Source: Cyanobacteria bacterium UBA3301 | Lineage (GTDB): Bacteria > Cyanobacteriota > Vampirovibrionia > Gastranaerophilales > Gastranaerophilaceae | Direction of reading: 5' to 3' | DNA: 64,000 nt | Assembly (NCBI GenBank): GCA_002361485.1 | Contig: DESZ01000004.1 | Span: forward strand, 45,028-109,027 | Shown here: positions 10,092-18,632 of the stretch, piece by piece | Layout: every line of letters starts with the position of its first letter | Position numbering within the stretch: the stretch's first letter is position 1 | Translations under genes and position numbers: made by a program | Notes under the pieces: generated by a model | Told to the model about the DNA's origin: nothing | The model's input: the letters and a program-made list of their open reading frames with translations, nothing else | Database searches by the model: none

Positions 10092-10811
10092 GTGCAAAGA
10101 AACTTTTTAGCAAAATTTCTAAATAAACTGTCGGAATTTCCTTCTTGGATAAAAGAAATAATATATTTTGATTTGTCTAAAGAAGTTAATGCAGATAACA
10201 ATTTGGCATATATTTTTGCAACATACAGACCTATTCTTACAGATGACGGCAAGTGCGAACTTGATTACAAAAAATCGTCATTTGATAATAATATCTATAA
10301 TATTTTCAGATATTGCGATAATCACGCATCTATATCTGAAATTGCATTAAATACTTATATGTCATTAGAAGAAATTGCAAATTACTTTTTGTTTGGCGTA
10401 GACGAAGGTTATATTCAGCTTCCTGATAATTCACAGATTTTAAATATTGCAGGTTTTTTAGCAGGCAAATACAGAACAGGCGAATATTTCGTAAAAGACG
10501 GCGTAATAACAGAAGAACAACTTGATGATGCCATACTAAATTATGAACACCGTGCTAAAAAATCCAACAAAAAATTCGGACAATTACTTGTTGATATGGG
10601 GCTTATTTCTCAAAAACAATTGGATATCATAATTTCCATAAAGGAAGAAGCAAAAAACAGATTTATATTAGATCATAATGAAATTCCCGTTATTTCCGCG
10701 ATAAAATCTTCTTACGAATATCAAAAACAAATAGAAGAATTGAAAAAAGAGAATAAACAGCTAAAAACACGGATAGAAGAACTTACCGGTATCGGAATAA
10801 AAAATGAATAA
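10092..10811 (+). CDS. Protein with a GspE/MshE N-terminal-like domain and C-terminal coiled coil
   Basis: 239 residues starting at GTG with AGGAG five to nine bases upstream. Residues about 133-190 match the pattern of the small helical domain found at the N-terminus of type II secretion and pilus ATPases (YFVKDGVITEEQLDDAI, then FGQLLVDMGLISQKQLD). There is no ATPase domain. Residues about 205-232 form a coiled coil (QKQIEELKKENKQLKTRIEEL). The N-terminal 120 residues are not recognised. Free-standing copies of this domain often bind nucleotides or regulators such as c-di-GMP; that is an inference here. It overlaps the asparaginase gene by 8 bases. Confidence 0.5.
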   Translation: MQRNFLAKFLNKLSEFPSWIKEIIYFDLSKEVNADNNLAYIFATYRPILTDDGKCELDYKKSSFDNNIYNIFRYCDNHASISEIALNTYMSLEEIANYFLFGVDEGYIQLPDNSQILNIAGFLAGKYRTGEYFVKDGVITEEQLDDAILNYEHRAKKSNKKFGQLLVDMGLISQKQLDIIISIKEEAKNRFILDHNEIPVISAIKSSYEYQKQIEELKKENKQLKTRIEELTGIGIKNE

Positions 10812-11760
10812 TTCCAAACCTGAAAAACTCGTAGAATATTTGCGCAATGGGCTATCCGAACAAGAACATTTCGGATATGTTGTTCGATGCAATAAAAATA
10901 ACATTCTTGAAAAAATCGGCGAAGATAACGATTATCCGTATTTTTTGCGTTCATGTGCAAAACCGTTGCAAGCATCACTAATTATAGATTACGGGCTTGA
11001 TAAAGAATTTTGTATGAGCGAAGAAGAAATAGCAATTTGCTGCGCATCCCACGCAGGCGAGGAATGCCATATTAAAATTGTAGAAAATCTATTAAAAAAA
11101 TTCGGAATTTCTCAAAATAAATTAAAATGCGGAGAACACTCTCCGATTTCGCGAACCGCGCAAGATAAGTTACTTTTAAAAGACGAGAAACCAACGCAAG
11201 TTCATAACAATTGTTCAGGTAAACATACAATGATGCTGGGGTTATGCAAATTAAACGGCTGGAATCTTGAAAATTATGATGATATAAACCATCCGCTTCA
11301 ACAAAAAATAAAACAAAAAATTTATGAATTGTGCGAAATAAATACTCAATATCCCGTTACAAAAGACGGATGCGGTGTTCCTATTCATTCAATGCCGCTA
11401 AAAAATATTGTTAAAGGATATTTGAATTTATTTTGCAACCCTAAATACGAAAAAATTAAAAATGCTTTTTTGAATAACCCTTACATTATTGGCGGAGAAA
11501 ACAGAACTGACACCAAAATTATACAAAGTACAAACGAAATTATTGCCAAAGTCGGAGCAGGAGGACTCTGTGTTGTCGTGAACACATCAAAAGAAGAAGG
11601 ATTTGTTGTAAAAATTTGTGATGCTAATATGGAAGCACGTGAAATTGCTTGTACAGATTATATAGAAAAACTCGGCTGGGGGAAAATAGACGTTTCGCAC
11701 GATATTAAAACTTTGCATAACGATATTGTGGGACAAATCATTACTCATTTAAATCAATAA
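10804..11760 (+). CDS. Asparaginase, Rhizobium AnsA-type (PF06089 family)
   Basis: Hydrolyses L-asparagine to aspartate and ammonia. The 318 residues show the motifs of this class, which is unrelated to E. coli AnsA/AnsB: RSCAKPLQAS at about 49-58 (the SxxK-like pair), CASHAGEE at 80-87, NNCSGKHTMM at about 135-144 and DGCGVPIHSMPL near 194. All expected Ser/Lys/Cys positions appear present. The ATG lies inside the end of the preceding gene (8-base overlap), which suggests coupled translation. The stop overlaps by 20 bases with the convergent small gene on the other strand. Confidence 0.88.
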   Translation: MNNSKPEKLVEYLRNGLSEQEHFGYVVRCNKNNILEKIGEDNDYPYFLRSCAKPLQASLIIDYGLDKEFCMSEEEIAICCASHAGEECHIKIVENLLKKFGISQNKLKCGEHSPISRTAQDKLLLKDEKPTQVHNNCSGKHTMMLGLCKLNGWNLENYDDINHPLQQKIKQKIYELCEINTQYPVTKDGCGVPIHSMPLKNIVKGYLNLFCNPKYEKIKNAFLNNPYIIGGENRTDTKIIQSTNEIIAKVGAGGLCVVVNTSKEEGFVVKICDANMEAREIACTDYIEKLGWGKIDVSHDIKTLHNDIVGQIITHLNQ

Positions 11761-11941
11761 GACTAATCTTATTAGCGATATCTATTAATCTTTTTTGTGC
11801 AATATTTAATACAAGTTCTTGGGTTATATAATTATTTTTTACACAAGAATCCCTCACAACTGTGACTAAGGATTCAATGGTACAAATCTCACTTTCAATA
11901 TATTCTAACTCTTTTAATATTTGATTGTTTTTTATACTCAT
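11741..11941 (-). CDS. Small helical protein divergent from an XRE regulator
   Basis: 66 residues from the ATG at 11941, chosen over one nine codons upstream because AGGGA lies just before it. It appears entirely helical (NNQILKELEYIESEICTIESL; ITQELVLNIAQKRLIDIANKI), with no signal peptide or known domain. It is transcribed away from the XRE gene 100 bases off, and an 8-bp inverted repeat lies between. Such a divergent arrangement is typical of a regulator and its target; the function is unknown. Confidence 0.5.
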   Translation of the reverse strand: MSIKNNQILKELEYIESEICTIESLVTVVRDSCVKNNYITQELVLNIAQKRLIDIANKISLIDLNE

Positions 11942-11965
11942 ATCATCCCTATTTGGTATAGTAGA

Positions 11966-11991
11966 CATAAATCGTCTTTAGTAGATTTATG
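11966..11991. promoter_or_regulatory. Candidate operator between divergent genes
   Basis: A perfect 8-bp inverted repeat, CATAAATC and GATTTATG, separated by 10 bases (18 bases centre to centre, close to two helical turns). It lies between the 66-residue gene and the XRE gene. It is a plausible binding site for the XRE protein. Confidence 0.4.
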
Positions 11992-12040
11992 ATTATTATA
12001 GAGTATTGATATATTATTGTCAAGACCATAAAATTAAACT

Positions 12041-12262
12041 ATGGACGAACAAAAAATATTGGATACCTTCGGATTTAATTTCAAAATGTACCGCACCAAA
12101 TTGAAAATGTCACAAGACGATGTTGCCGATAAAACAGACTTTAGCAAATCATACATAAGTAATGTTGAAAACGGCAAACATAATTTGTCATTAGTGAATG
12201 CATTGATTTTTTCAAAATTGGTTGGCAAAACATTAGATGAAATGCTGCGCGAAATAGATTAA
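12041..12262 (+). CDS. XRE-family HTH transcriptional regulator
   Basis: 73 residues forming one lambda-Cro/C1-type helix-turn-helix domain: FKMYRTKLKMSQDDVADKTD (helices 1-2), then SKSYISNVENGKHNLSL with the recognition helix, then a closing helix ending in LDEMLREID. There is no extra sensor domain. It probably represses itself and the divergent small gene through the inverted repeat at 11966-11991. No clear Shine-Dalgarno sequence precedes its ATG. Its stop overlaps the convergent upp gene by four bases. Confidence 0.85.
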   Translation: MDEQKILDTFGFNFKMYRTKLKMSQDDVADKTDFSKSYISNVENGKHNLSLVNALIFSKLVGKTLDEMLREID

Positions 12263-12912
12263 AGCGTATTAAAAATTCTGTCGCCTGCATCTCCCATCCC
12301 GGGAACTATATAGCCTTTATCATTGAGATGGTCATCAATTGCTGCTGTAATAATTTCTATATCAGGATAGTGCTTTTGGATATTTTCAATACCTTCGGGC
12401 GCTGCAATTATGCATATACATTTGATATTCTTTATTGGAATACCTTTGTTTGCGTATAATTCAATCGCACCTAACAGAGAATTACCCGTTGCAAGCATCG
12501 GATCTGTTATATATACATAAAAATCTTTCGGATTAGGCGCATCCATAGGAACTTTATTGTAGTACCAAACGGGTTTCAAAGTTTTTTCGTCGCGATACAT
12601 CCCAAGATGTCTTATTGTTGCTTGAGGTAAAATATCAATTGCTTCATCCGTAAATATCAATCCGGCTCTTAATATCGGTGAAATTATTAATTCAATATCG
12701 GGATCAACCGTTTTTGCGCTAAATGTTGCCAGAGGAGTTGTAATTTCTTTTTCAACAAGCGGAAGGTTTTTGGCAGCTTCATACAATAAACAGCGTGTTA
12801 TTTTCCTTGTTGCAATTCTTACCCCTTGACTATCAGTGTTTTTGTCCCGCATTGTACATAAATTCAACAATACTACAGGGTTATTTACCACTTTTACGTT
12901 GTTCGGATTCAT
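12259..12912 (-). CDS. upp: Uracil phosphoribosyltransferase
   Basis: Salvage enzyme making UMP from uracil and PRPP. The 217 residues show the family signatures ISPILRAGL, the PRPP loop DPMLATGNS and the uracil-binding C-terminal GYIVPGMGDAGDRIFNT. The ATG at 12912 has a strong ribosome site (GGGAGGA) that lies inside the upstream MCE gene; the two genes overlap by 32 bases and are surely co-transcribed. There is no functional link between them that I can name. Confidence 0.95.
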   Translation of the reverse strand: MNPNNVKVVNNPVVLLNLCTMRDKNTDSQGVRIATRKITRCLLYEAAKNLPLVEKEITTPLATFSAKTVDPDIELIISPILRAGLIFTDEAIDILPQATIRHLGMYRDEKTLKPVWYYNKVPMDAPNPKDFYVYITDPMLATGNSLLGAIELYANKGIPIKNIKCICIIAAPEGIENIQKHYPDIEIITAAIDDHLNDKGYIVPGMGDAGDRIFNTL

Positions 12913-13558
12913 TTTTCAGTTCCTCCCTAATCTTTTTATATGAAGCTATACCTTTTTTTATTTTTTTATCAATATCTGATACTTCATTAATTTTACCGTC
13001 TATATAATCCAAATTATTTATTGCATCTTCAGGTATTACTGTATTAGCCGGATATCTGTCAATAGTTTTGTTTATTTCAGCACTGGCATGTCCGAATGTA
13101 GCGAAAATTTCTTCCAAATCGATAAATATCGTGTTAAACAAACTCATTACTTTGCTTAATCTTGTGGAATCTTTTGCATCAATAATCTTATCATTTGGTT
13201 GTCCGTTTTTAGGCGGATAAATCTCTAATGACTTTGAACCACCCAAACCTGAACTTTCAACAGTCGCAACAGAACCCGTAGGTAACTCCAAATCAGGCTG
13301 TGTTATTATAAATTTTATATATATATCGGAGGAAACAAGCTGAACCTTTGTAACATGACCGATTTTTATTCCCAGAAATCTGACAGGAGAACCGACAATC
13401 AATCCGTCAACATCATGCATAAATATTTGATAACTTTTGTATTGTTTTTGAATTTTATAATTATGGTATCTGATTCCAAAAACACATAGTGCAATTATAA
13501 TAAGCCATATCAAAAATTCTGCCCACGCATATAATCTTATTTTGTTTGATTCATCCAT
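12881..13558 (-). CDS. MCE/MlaD-domain protein, membrane anchored
   Basis: Residues about 11-33 from the chosen ATG (WAEFLIWLIIIALCVFGI) form one transmembrane segment; then comes the MCE domain (FMHDVDGLIVGSPVRFLGIKIGHV, then LPTGSVATVESSGLGGSKSLEI), as in MlaD, the periplasmic hexamer that carries phospholipids between membranes. The C-terminus is helical. The ABC subunits (MlaE, MlaF) are not adjacent. I chose the ATG at 13558: a TATAAT box ends seven bases upstream, which would make a leaderless message; ATGs at 13567 and 13576 are alternatives and none has a ribosome site. The gene overlaps upp by 32 bases. Confidence 0.75.
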   Translation of the reverse strand: MDESNKIRLYAWAEFLIWLIIIALCVFGIRYHNYKIQKQYKSYQIFMHDVDGLIVGSPVRFLGIKIGHVTKVQLVSSDIYIKFIITQPDLELPTGSVATVESSGLGGSKSLEIYPPKNGQPNDKIIDAKDSTRLSKVMSLFNTIFIDLEEIFATFGHASAEINKTIDRYPANTVIPEDAINNLDYIDGKINEVSDIDKKIKKGIASYKKIREELKNESEQRKSGK

Positions 13559-13605
13559 AATAAACATTATACACAAAATACATATTTTAAGTTATTATGT
13601 AAATT

Positions 13606-13998
13606 ATGTTTGATTTAATAAAATCTGTTTTCTATGAAATTTCATCGTATTTTGTACCTGAAAAATTGACTTACGAAATTACGGGAGAATGTAAAAAATG
13701 CGGTAAATGCTGTAACTACATGTATAGCGTTGATACATACACAGAAAAAGAATTTAAAATAATGCAATTTCTTTTCCCAAAATATAAAAGGTTTTATATT
13801 AAAGGAAAAGACGAAGAAGGCAATCTCATTTTTGCCTGCAAACTTGTAACCCCGGAAGGTTTATGCTCCGATTACAAACACAGATTGCGCATGTGCAAAA
13901 ACTACCCCGCAAGAAGAATAAACTACCCCGGCAAATTACACGAAGGCTGCGGATATAAAGTAAATATCAAAAATTTTGAAGACTATTTAAAAGACTAA
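13606..13998 (+). CDS. YkgJ-family CxxCxxCC cysteine-cluster protein
   Basis: 130 residues. The cysteine cluster CKKCGKCC near residues 30-37, later cysteines in FACKLVTPEGLC and RMCKNYPARR, and a last GCG match the family often labelled Zn/Fe-chelating (PF03692). The eight conserved cysteines probably hold an iron-sulfur cluster or metal; the biochemical role is unsettled. It is divergent from the MCE gene with only 47 bases between starts. TATTAT lies seven bases before the ATG and no ribosome site is seen, so it may be leaderless. It overlaps lysC at the 3' end (convergent). Confidence 0.75.
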   Translation: MFDLIKSVFYEISSYFVPEKLTYEITGECKKCGKCCNYMYSVDTYTEKEFKIMQFLFPKYKRFYIKGKDEEGNLIFACKLVTPEGLCSDYKHRLRMCKNYPARRINYPGKLHEGCGYKVNIKNFEDYLKD

Positions 13999-15260
13999 AC
14001 GTCAGGTAAAGTTCCTTTTACTTCCGCAATTTCATCAGAGCCTAAATTGAAAACTTCATGCAATGCTTTTACGGCTCTTTGAGCATCTTCTTTATTGATT
14101 AAACAACTTATTTTGATTTCTGAAGTTGAAATCATTCTGATATTTATTTCGTTATCAGCAAGTGTTTTAAACATAGTTGAAGCAATACCAGGTCGGTCAA
14201 TCATTCCGGCGCCGATAATGGAAATTTTTGCTATATTGTCGTTATAGCTGACTTCACCTGCATTTAACTGTTTTTGAACAACTTCAAGAACTTCTTTCGC
14301 CTTATCAAAATCTTCTTTGCTGATTGTAAATGCGATATCGTTGGTTTTTGAAACTTTTCTTGCATATGATTGAATAATCATATCAACCGAAATATTTTCT
14401 TTGGCTAAAGCTCCGAATAATGTTGCCGCCTCACCGGGAGTATCGGGGATATCACAAACAACGACTCTGACTTGAGATAAATCTGCAGCAACCCCTGCAA
14501 CCGGTTTATTTATTTCCATATCTTCAACTCCTAATATTAATGTGCCTAAATTATCATATTTAAACGTTGAGCGAACTCTCAACGGCATAGAATATTGTTT
14601 TGCAGTTTCAACACTTCTCGGATGCAATACATTTGCTCCCGCATGCGCTAATTCTAACATTTCTTCATAAGATATTTCGTCTAATCGCGAAGCGTTCGGA
14701 ACAACACGAGGATCAGTTGTATAAACACCTTCAACATCAGTATAAATATCACAGCGCTTTGCATCAAGTGCAGACGCAATTGCAACTGCGGAGGTGTCAG
14801 ACCCGCCTCTGCCTAATGTGGTAATTTCGCCTTCTTCAGTAACCCCTTGAAAACCTGCTATAACAATGATATTACCTTCAGATAAACTTTCATTTAATTT
14901 ATCTGTTTTTATATCAATAATTCTTGCTTTTGTATGAACATTTTCGGTTATAATTCCTATTTGCGCTGCATTAAAGCTTATGGCCTTATGTCCTTTTGCT
15001 TGAAGCGCCATTGTTAATAAAGACATTGAGACACATTCGCCCGTTGACATAAGCATATCAAGTTCACGGGCTGAAGGATTAGGATTTATTTCATGAGCAA
15101 GTTTTACAAGGTGGTCAGTTGTATGTCCCATTGCGGAAACAACAACTACGACATCATTGCCGTTTGCTTTTTCTTTTAAAATAACATCAGCAACGTTTTT
15201 TATTTTGTCTGTATCGGCAACCGAAGTTCCGCCAAATTTTTGTACTACTAAATTTCTCAA
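13995..15260 (-). CDS. lysC: Aspartate kinase
   Basis: First step of the Lys/Met/Thr pathway, phosphorylating aspartate. The 421 residues have the amino-acid kinase domain (KFGGTSVAD at 8-16, GFQGVTEEGEITTLGRGGSD for substrate and ATP binding) and two C-terminal ACT domains from about residue 265 that sense end products. The start is a TTG overlapping the TGA of the upstream TPR gene (4-base overlap), so translation is coupled. It is the third gene of the kdsC-TPR-lysC operon. The length fits the monofunctional class; no homoserine dehydrogenase is fused. Confidence 0.96.
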   Translation of the reverse strand: MRNLVVQKFGGTSVADTDKIKNVADVILKEKANGNDVVVVVSAMGHTTDHLVKLAHEINPNPSARELDMLMSTGECVSMSLLTMALQAKGHKAISFNAAQIGIITENVHTKARIIDIKTDKLNESLSEGNIIVIAGFQGVTEEGEITTLGRGGSDTSAVAIASALDAKRCDIYTDVEGVYTTDPRVVPNASRLDEISYEEMLELAHAGANVLHPRSVETAKQYSMPLRVRSTFKYDNLGTLILGVEDMEINKPVAGVAADLSQVRVVVCDIPDTPGEAATLFGALAKENISVDMIIQSYARKVSKTNDIAFTISKEDFDKAKEVLEVVQKQLNAGEVSYNDNIAKISIIGAGMIDRPGIASTMFKTLADNEINIRMISTSEIKISCLINKEDAQRAVKALHEVFNLGSDEIAEVKGTLPDV

Positions 15261-16741
15261 TTGTTACCTGTTTCTTTTAACATCTTTTCAAGCTCTTGTA
15301 ATTTCGGGGTATAATCAAATCTTCCTCTATCAAGCGCCTTTTTTGCAACCAAAATTGCTTCTTTTATATTATATTCGCAAACGTTTTTATTTACAAGTGT
15401 ATATTGGCACAAAAACAACAAATTCAGAGCTTCAACATTGTCCGTATCAGCTTTTATTACTTTTTCCAGCTTTCTTTTTGCTTCTTCAAAATTTGAAATA
15501 TTTATTAAGAATTTTGAATATTCAATAAGTCCTTTTACATATTGCGGATATAATTCAAACAGCTTTTCATAGAATTCTGTCACCTTATAATTCTCACCCG
15601 ATTTTTCATAAGCTTTTGCAAGATTATAATAATTAGACACTTGATATTTATCAGTTTGCAAGGATTTTTTATACATTTCTATTGATTCTTTATATTTACC
15701 TTCGCTGAAATATTTCACCCCGATAGCCTCTTGAATATATGAATTTGAGGCATTACGTTCTTGTAATTCTTCAAGTAATGAAAAATCATTTTTATATGAT
15801 TTTAATAATGCCAAGCCGGTATTTACAAAAGGATTTTTTGCATCTTTTTCATAAGCCGTATTAAATTGTTCTTCCGCTTTATCAAAAATAAGCATTCTGA
15901 GATATGCTCTCCCCCATTCACAATGCAGATCGGCACATTCAAGCCCCTGTGATATTGCCAAAGAGAATGTTTTTTCTACACGTTCAATATTTTTTTCAAT
16001 AGAATATACCTCAGCCAATACATAATACGCAGGCAAAATTTTACTGTTATATTCAATAGCTTTTTGCGCATAAAATTCTGCTTCCTGATACCTTTCGCGC
16101 ATAAGTTTTATTTTTGAATACTCATAAAAACAACTTTCTGTCGGGGCAACTTTTGTTAAGAAAGTAAGTTTTTCTTCAGCTTTTGTATATTCACCCAAAC
16201 GAGATTCCATAACGGCCGATAATAATATTGCAGTATAGTTATACTTGCTTATTTGAGCAGCTTTATTGAATTTATCAGCAGCGAGCGCATATTTTTTTTG
16301 TTTCATTAATGCCATTCCATGACCGGTATAAACATCCGTATTCATTGGTGTAACTTTATCTGCTTTTTCAAATGATTCAATAGCTTCTTTAGGTTTATCC
16401 GAATACAATAAACACATTCCAAGTCTTAACCATACCTCTTTGTCGTTTTCATTCAGCTGCGATGATTGGTTGTAATACTCGACTGCATCTTTGAAATTAT
16501 ATTCATATTCGCATATTTTACCCAAATACTTATACACTAAAGAATCTTTTTTTGAAATATCTAAAGCTTTCAACAACTGCTCACGCGCAGGCTGATAATT
16601 CTTTTCTTCAATAAGTTTTTTTGCTCTGTTAACATATGCAACAGTAGGCAGAGATTGAATAATTGAATCTTCTTTATAATTATCCAGAGAAGAATTAAGA
16701 TTTTTTACCTCGTTAAAAAATTTTTTTATTCTGTCAAACAA
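15257..16741 (-). CDS. TPR-repeat protein in the kdsC-lysC operon
   Basis: 494 residues made almost wholly of tetratricopeptide repeats (for example SLVYKYLGKICEYEYNFKDA; VWLRLGMCLLYSDKPKEAIE; QVSNYYNLAKAYEKSGENY). There is no signal peptide or membrane segment, so it is probably cytoplasmic. It starts at TTG with AGAGG eight bases upstream, overlapping the end of kdsC, and its stop overlaps lysC. The partner is unknown; its position suggests envelope or amino-acid metabolism only by co-transcription. Confidence 0.8.
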   Translation of the reverse strand: MFDRIKKFFNEVKNLNSSLDNYKEDSIIQSLPTVAYVNRAKKLIEEKNYQPAREQLLKALDISKKDSLVYKYLGKICEYEYNFKDAVEYYNQSSQLNENDKEVWLRLGMCLLYSDKPKEAIESFEKADKVTPMNTDVYTGHGMALMKQKKYALAADKFNKAAQISKYNYTAILLSAVMESRLGEYTKAEEKLTFLTKVAPTESCFYEYSKIKLMRERYQEAEFYAQKAIEYNSKILPAYYVLAEVYSIEKNIERVEKTFSLAISQGLECADLHCEWGRAYLRMLIFDKAEEQFNTAYEKDAKNPFVNTGLALLKSYKNDFSLLEELQERNASNSYIQEAIGVKYFSEGKYKESIEMYKKSLQTDKYQVSNYYNLAKAYEKSGENYKVTEFYEKLFELYPQYVKGLIEYSKFLINISNFEEAKRKLEKVIKADTDNVEALNLLFLCQYTLVNKNVCEYNIKEAILVAKKALDRGRFDYTPKLQELEKMLKETGNN

Positions 16742-17202
16742 TCCGCTACCTCTCTAAAAGCACCTTCTCCGCCGCAAAATTCGGTCGTTTGTATTCCTGC
16801 TATATTTTTTACTTTATCAGTCGCATTTGGTACGGTAATTTTATATTTTGCATATTCCAAACACTCTATATCATTTATATCATCACCGATATAAACATAT
16901 TCTTCCTGAGAAAGATTGTGGCGCTTTAATATTTCTTTTAATACGTCTATTTTTACCCAAATTCTTTGGTGCACTTCTTCTAATTCAAATAAATTCTTAA
17001 GCATTTCAATTGCTCCGTTTTTTTCACCCGAAATAATTGATATATCTATGCCCTTTCTTTTTAAAAGAAAATATCCCGTAACATCTTTATAATTCAGCTT
17101 TCTGCTTGATATTCCGTCGTCTGTAATATATACGGAATTGTCGGTCATTACTCCGTCAAAATCTGTTATTACCATTTTTATTGTATCGGGTAATTTTAGC
17201 AT
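16726..17202 (-). CDS. kdsC: KDO 8-phosphate phosphatase family (KdsC-like HAD)
   Basis: A C0-type HAD phosphatase, 158 residues from the ATG at 17202. This start is preferred over the GTG at 17229 because GGGAG and GAGG lie just before it, while nothing precedes the GTG. Motifs: DFDGVMTD with nucleophile and acid/base Asp near residues 14 and 16, IISGEK (motif II), and GDDINDIECL (motif IV). KdsC removes phosphate from KDO-8-P on the way to LPS inner core. Close relatives act on sialic-acid-type precursors, so the substrate is not certain. First gene of the kdsC-TPR-lysC operon. Confidence 0.82.
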   Translation of the reverse strand: MLKLPDTIKMVITDFDGVMTDNSVYITDDGISSRKLNYKDVTGYFLLKRKGIDISIISGEKNGAIEMLKNLFELEEVHQRIWVKIDVLKEILKRHNLSQEEYVYIGDDINDIECLEYAKYKITVPNATDKVKNIAGIQTTEFCGGEGAFREVADCLTE

Positions 17203-17274
17203 TTCCTCAGCTCCCAAAATTGTATTCACAAACTATGCACTATTTGTTATAATTATATCATAAAAGGTAATTTT

Positions 17275-18561
17275 ATGAATTCGTATTTTTATATAACAAA
17301 TATATGCGTAATAATAGTTTTTATATGCCTATTTTTTGTAACAAGGCGTTCGACTAAACGCTGGTCAAAGATAAATGATTATTTGGGAAAAGTTACAACT
17401 ACAGTTGATTCTATCAGATACGGCGATTTAACGACTAAAATCAATAAACTTGACCACCCGACATATCAAAATGTAACGGATAGTATCAACAGAATGGTTG
17501 AAACCCTCAACGACAGAGAGCGAATGATTGCCGAATACCAATCCGAGTTGATGAATCAAAACAGATTGTTGGAATCTGTGATTAATTCTCTTTCTGACGG
17601 TATTCTAATTATTAATGATAAATATGACATTTTGCGTGCAACCCCTAAAATTCTAAAATGGTTCGGAATTCCTAAAGGTAGAGATATTATAGGTAAAAAT
17701 GTGTTTGATTATATTCAGCTTGCTGACGATGATAAATCTGCAGAAAATCTTGAAAATGCTGATATATTTATTAAACATACCCCGACAAACAACTTTATAA
17801 TAAATTCTCAAAGGCTTATACACCTTGATAAAAAAAGATATGTACTGATTATAAAAGATGTAACAAATGAAAGAGAAATCGAAACGCTTAAAACAGATTT
17901 TGTTGCAACATTAACTCACGATCTGAAAGTTCCTATCATAGCAGGTGGTAATATGATTGATTTGTTTTTGTCGGGGAAATTTGGCGAGATATCCGAAAAG
18001 CAAGAATTTGCATTAAAAAATATGCAAACCTCTAATGAAGAACTTTTAGACCTTGTACAAATCCTTTTAGATACATATAAGATAAGCGATAAAGGTATTG
18101 ATTTATATAAAGAAAAAATCTCCCTTAATTCTTTTACTGAAAATGTTGTTAATGAAATGATTCCTATTTCAGAAGCTTCAGATATAAAAATCCGATACAA
18201 TCCTTCCGATAAGGATATTATTTTGAGCGGGGATAAAATTCAATTACAAAGGGTAATAAAAAATCTTTTATCAAACGCCATAAATCACAGTCATTCGCAA
18301 AAAGATATTGAAGTAAATATTTCATCAGATGGTAATTTTGCATTGATATCGGTAGTTGATTTCGGACAAGGTATTCCTAAAAACGAAATAAAAATGATAT
18401 TTAATAAGTATTATTCCGCAGCAAAAAAATTAAGAAAAGTCGGTACAGGTTTGGGATTATATTTAGCGCAGCAAATTACTCAAGCTCATGGCGGAGAAAT
18501 TGTTGTAACAAGTGAAGAAAATGTAAGAACTGAATTTTGTGTTAAGCTGCCTATTTTATAA
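17275..18561 (+). CDS. Membrane sensor histidine kinase, orphan
   Basis: 428 residues: a transmembrane segment at about 5-23, a HAMP-like linker to about 85, a PAS domain at about 100-195, the dimerisation/phosphoacceptor domain with H-box TLTHDLKVP (His near 215), and the ATPase domain with N-box NLLSNAINHS, G1 DFGQGIP and G2 GTGLGLYLAQ. Almost nothing lies outside the membrane, so it probably senses a cytoplasmic or membrane signal through PAS. No response regulator is adjacent. The surface-polymer genes follow but have their own promoter. Divergent from kdsC. Confidence 0.9.
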   Translation: MNSYFYITNICVIIVFICLFFVTRRSTKRWSKINDYLGKVTTTVDSIRYGDLTTKINKLDHPTYQNVTDSINRMVETLNDRERMIAEYQSELMNQNRLLESVINSLSDGILIINDKYDILRATPKILKWFGIPKGRDIIGKNVFDYIQLADDDKSAENLENADIFIKHTPTNNFIINSQRLIHLDKKRYVLIIKDVTNEREIETLKTDFVATLTHDLKVPIIAGGNMIDLFLSGKFGEISEKQEFALKNMQTSNEELLDLVQILLDTYKISDKGIDLYKEKISLNSFTENVVNEMIPISEASDIKIRYNPSDKDIILSGDKIQLQRVIKNLLSNAINHSHSQKDIEVNISSDGNFALISVVDFGQGIPKNEIKMIFNKYYSAAKKLRKVGTGLGLYLAQQITQAHGGEIVVTSEENVRTEFCVKLPIL

Positions 18562-18563
18562 AT

Positions 18564-18591
18564 TTGACAATCCATATTTTACATGAATAAT
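18564..18591 (+). promoter_or_regulatory. Promoter of the GT2-LicD gene, shared type
   Basis: Perfect -35 TTGACA, 16 bases, -10 AATAAT. The same arrangement, with the same ATGAATAATTT and a downstream CTTGGAATTAA box (18605-18615), recurs before the next gene at 20719-20769. Confidence 0.7.
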
Positions 18592-18632
18592 TTTAATAAA
18601 ATAGCTTGGAATTAAGATTAAGAAGGGTTGAA

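Noticed and set aside
15157..15528. A 123-codon plus-strand frame over the start of lysC
   Set aside because: It is antisense to lysC and the TPR gene, which have clear motifs and coupled starts.
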